Assembly (NCBI GenBank): GCA_041665785.1
Contig: JBAYIE010000016.1
Location: 27,595 to 91,594 of the forward strand
DNA: 64,000 nt
DNA from: JBAYIE01 sp041665785
GTDB taxonomy: Bacteria; Bacteroidota; Bacteroidia; UKL13-3
Direction of reading: 5' to 3'
This document shows, in pieces, positions 61,783 to 64,000 of the stretch. The stretch's first letter is position 1, and each line of letters starts with the position of its first letter. The notes beneath the pieces are model-generated. The model did no database searches. It was given only the letters and a program-made list of their open reading frames with translations, and had not been told where the DNA came from. Position numbers and translations under genes: made by a program.

Positions 61783-62277
61783 TTATGCGTTTTTTCCACC
61801 AATCAGTTTCCTGATCAAACTGATCTGCCCCAAATGATAATAACTGTGCTCTAATACCCCTTCAATATTCCTCTGCACCGTACCATATTTTTCATCAAAA
61901 AAAGGCTGATCAAAACGATCCTCTTCCATTTGTTCCACATAATTAGCAAATGCAACCGTGTTGGATAAAAAGGTAAGCTTCAGTTTTGTCCACTCCTCTT
62001 CTGAAAGCATGGAAGGAAGGTCAAAACTATATTTGTCGTGCATATTCAACTTTCCTTTTTCAAAGGCATTAAGCATTCCTTCCACATAATAGTTGATATG
62101 AAATACCAAGGCTGCAATAGAATTCAGCGATTCCACTTTCTGAACAGCATCCTCCCTGTTCAGTGATTCAATCTGATCCTTATAATTGGTATTAGCAATC
62201 CAATGACCGCTGATGAATACTTCATGCAGCCGGTTTGCCAGCAGTAAATTTCTTCCTACAATTTTGTGCTTGTTCAT
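61783..62277 (-). CDS. DinB-family protein
   Basis: A 164-residue DinB/YfiT-like four-helix protein, often metal-dependent thiol transferases or stress proteins. Metal-ligand His residues are in LVFHINYYVEGML and in LEHSYYHLGQISLIRKL (HxxxHxGQ pattern). It lies 11 bases after the DHFR-family gene on the same strand, so they are probably one transcript. The substrate is unknown. Confidence 0.85.
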   Translation of the reverse strand: MNKHKIVGRNLLLANRLHEVFISGHWIANTNYKDQIESLNREDAVQKVESLNSIAALVFHINYYVEGMLNAFEKGKLNMHDKYSFDLPSMLSEEEWTKLKLTFLSNTVAFANYVEQMEEDRFDQPFFDEKYGTVQRNIEGVLEHSYYHLGQISLIRKLIGGKNA

Positions 62278-62288
62278 TGCCTGATCCC

Positions 62289-62909
62289 TTACTTATTCCT
62301 GATAGTGTAAAACAAATGTGTTGTTCTTGCAGACTGGGTAACCCCGGAAATTGCAAATTCAAATTGATCCATATGTATCTTATCAAATAGCCGTTTTCCA
62401 CTTCCCAATAAAACTGGGGTAAGGTGTAAAATGCATTCATCCACCACCCCTGCATTCAGGAACTGTTGAATGGTTTCAGCACCTCCCATGATGCGAATGT
62501 CTTTCCTCCCGGCCGATTCCCGGGCTTTCCCCAAAGCACTTGCTATACCGTCGTTGATAAAATAAAAGGTAGTATTTCCTTTTTGTATCCACGGACTACG
62601 TTTTTCATGGGTCAATACATAAACGTCTGATTTGAATAAATTTTCAGGCCAATTGGGTTCACCTTCTTCAAACATGCGTTTGCCCATGATACAGGTTCCG
62701 GTTCGTGCAATTACATCCCTGATTATTTTTCCATCGGGTCCGTCTTCCTGTCCATCATCCACTCCCAGATGCTCCCAAAATGCCTTTTGTACAAACATCC
62801 ATTGGTGCAGGGCCATCCCTCCATCGCCAATGGTATTATGCGGGCCGCGGTGATCACCGGCTACAAAACCGTCTAAAGAAACGGCTATATCAAAAAATAC
62901 TTTACTCAT
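62289..62909 (-). CDS. Dihydrofolate-reductase-fold (RibD C-terminal-like) protein
   Basis: A 206-residue reductase with the RibD C-terminal/DHFR fold: VFFDIAVSLDGFVAG opens it, CIMGKRMFEEGEPNW and VYVLTHEKR follow, and the nucleotide part is IRIMGGAETIQQFLNAGVVDECILHLTPVLLGSGKRLFD (given in part). It resembles YyaP/YwjB-type stand-alone proteins rather than true DHFR. It uses NADPH by family rule; the substrate is unknown. It is co-transcribed with the DinB gene. Confidence 0.9.
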   Translation of the reverse strand: MSKVFFDIAVSLDGFVAGDHRGPHNTIGDGGMALHQWMFVQKAFWEHLGVDDGQEDGPDGKIIRDVIARTGTCIMGKRMFEEGEPNWPENLFKSDVYVLTHEKRSPWIQKGNTTFYFINDGIASALGKARESAGRKDIRIMGGAETIQQFLNAGVVDECILHLTPVLLGSGKRLFDKIHMDQFEFAISGVTQSARTTHLFYTIRNK

Positions 62910-62939
62910 CGGTTGTTGATCCCGGATTGGAGTGTATGG

Positions 62940-64000
62940 TTAATATTCGATTCGTTTGTTCCAGTCATATTTGGATTTGTTCGCTGCGTTCTGTTTTGTA
63001 AGATCCAAAAGCATGGTTTCGATTTGTTGTTTATCCAACCACTTTCCGTTTACAAAAACCCCGGCTATTTTTTGCGTATTGCTAATCTCCTGCAATGGGT
63101 TTGCATCAAGCAATACAAGATCAGCAAATTTACCGGCTTCAACTGTTCCGGTAAACCGTTCTAAACCCAGCCAGGTAGCCGGTAAACGGGTAGCTGAGAT
63201 CAACGCTTCTTCCGGCGTCAAACCAGCATTCACCAATAATTCGAGTTCGCGGTGCATCGAAAAACCCCAGATTACGCCCGATGATCCGGCATCTGTACCG
63301 GCCAAAATGGGTACACCGGCTTCTTTGAATGCCTTTACCAATTGATCGTTAAATTCCTTCATGCGTCCGAGCCGGGTTAAACTCTCCGGCGTTGCATGTT
63401 TGTTGTAATTGTTTGCGGTGAGCCACTTGCTTTGCAGGAGTGGATGCACATACTTCAAATTTAAAGATGAACGGAGTGGATCCAATGAACGCCCCATCTC
63501 AGCCGCCGCATGAATAATGCCCAATGTCGGGCACAACCAGGTTCCGTTTACTTTTGCGAGTTGTGCCAGCTGCTTTGGGTCTTGCCCATCGTAACCTTCT
63601 GTTTGTTTAAATAACTCTTCAGCATGTGCAATCAATCCCAAATTTGGCACAAACGCCTCAGCAATTTTACCTTTAAAGGCATTCGGAATATGACCAACCA
63701 TTTTCATGCCCTGCTTAAATGCTTCGTCGGCTATGGCCTGATAGGTTTCTATATTCAGTTTTGAATACACTTTGATAAATTCATACCCTTCGGCCTTTGC
63801 CATACGAACGGCCTGACGACCATCCGCGGGATTATTGGCCATCCGGCCATCACCTTCTCCTCCATCAATCATTCCGGCCAATGCCATACGCGGACCCACA
63901 ACATCCCCTCTCAATATTTCATTCCGTTGACCAATATGTCCGGCCCTTGCATTTAATTCGAAAACGGTTGTTACACCATTGGCCACAAAAGGTGTCATAA
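62940..64000 (-). CDS. Amidohydrolase, 5' end outside window
   Basis: The C-terminal 352 residues of an imidazolonepropionase-like amidohydrolase. The metal His in HIPNAF and HAEELF and the catalytic Asp in ILAGTDAGSSGVIWG are visible, as are TRLPATWLGLERFTGTVEAGKFADLVLLDANPL (given in part) and ISNTQKIAGVFVNGKWL, usual for the C-terminal end. The N-terminal HxH metal pair lies beyond the edge, so the frame's ATG at 63998 is not the start. The substrate may be a peptide or cyclic amide; not determinable. Confidence 0.85.
   Translation of the reverse strand, partial: MTPFVANGVTTVFELNARAGHIGQRNEILRGDVVGPRMALAGMIDGGEGDGRMANNPADGRQAVRMAKAEGYEFIKVYSKLNIETYQAIADEAFKQGMKMVGHIPNAFKGKIAEAFVPNLGLIAHAEELFKQTEGYDGQDPKQLAQLAKVNGTWLCPTLGIIHAAAEMGRSLDPLRSSLNLKYVHPLLQSKWLTANNYNKHATPESLTRLGRMKEFNDQLVKAFKEAGVPILAGTDAGSSGVIWGFSMHRELELLVNAGLTPEEALISATRLPATWLGLERFTGTVEAGKFADLVLLDANPLQEISNTQKIAGVFVNGKWLDKQQIETMLLDLTKQNAANKSKYDWNKRIEY

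Overview
The window looks like a chromosomal segment of a Bacteroidota bacterium, probably an environmental member of the Chitinophagia/Saprospiria/Flavobacteriia type. The evidence is repeated TAnnTTTG promoter -7 elements with few Shine-Dalgarno sites, a type IX secretion C-terminal domain on a protease, DUF4920 and WG-repeat proteins, a PID-CTERM/exosortase pair, an archaeal-type ProRS and an Nramp-USP transporter. Most of it is ordinary housekeeping DNA with dense, short, mixed-strand operons. I saw no prophage, transposase, rRNA or CRISPR array.

Layout. 0-13 kb: end of a YheT-like hydrolase, a WG-repeat protein, pckA, rsmE, a VOC protein, an unrecognised 228-aa protein, proS, a patatin, a triplicated terminator-bearing repeat next to tRNA-Cys, a DUF4920 and a c-type-cytochrome-like lipoprotein, then EVE-pyrR-pyrB and rpsA. 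13-16 kb: a four-gene exosortase operon made of a 63-aa sorted peptide, the exosortase, a small membrane partner and an HTTM protein; this is the most unusual system here. 16-32.7 kb: fmt, alanine dehydrogenase, an OmpR-type two-component system, SUI1 factor, lipid kinase, dprA, alkaline phosphatase, hldD, queD, fabD, YqgE, LOG protein, methylmalonyl-CoA mutase large subunit and recG. 32.8-46 kb: a second WG protein, a T9SS-exported metalloprotease, yigZ, ribD, prmC, dnaA with DnaA-box-like upstream DNA, a two-gene 5'-nucleotidase, a glycosyltransferase/flippase-like pair, ruvC and a zinc peptidase. 46-50 kb: a DtxR-type regulator with a matching operator, mntH fused to a USP domain, and a YkgJ protein, with the mntH/YkgJ pair bracketed by two related satellite arrays. 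50-58.5 kb: a cytochrome c/copper-monooxygenase lipoprotein with a thioredoxin-like partner, msrA, mobA, then fdhD-fdhB-fdhA encoding a soluble NAD-linked formate dehydrogenase. 58.6-61 kb: an accessory patch with two MntA/HepT toxin-antitoxin pairs and an orphan lipoprotein separated by 155-bp repeats with integron-attC-like ends. 61-64 kb: a secreted hypothetical protein, DinB, a DHFR-family protein and a truncated amidohydrolase.

How genes work together: fdhD and mobA mature the molybdopterin cofactor of FdhA; FdhB passes electrons to NAD; the DtxR-type regulator probably senses Mn or Fe and may control mntH; pyrR and pyrB start pyrimidine synthesis; the exosortase operon probably cuts and re-anchors its own tiny peptide. 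Several genes place a -7 element exactly four bases before the start codon, which suggests leaderless mRNAs. All functional assignments come from reading motifs by eye; no database search was run.
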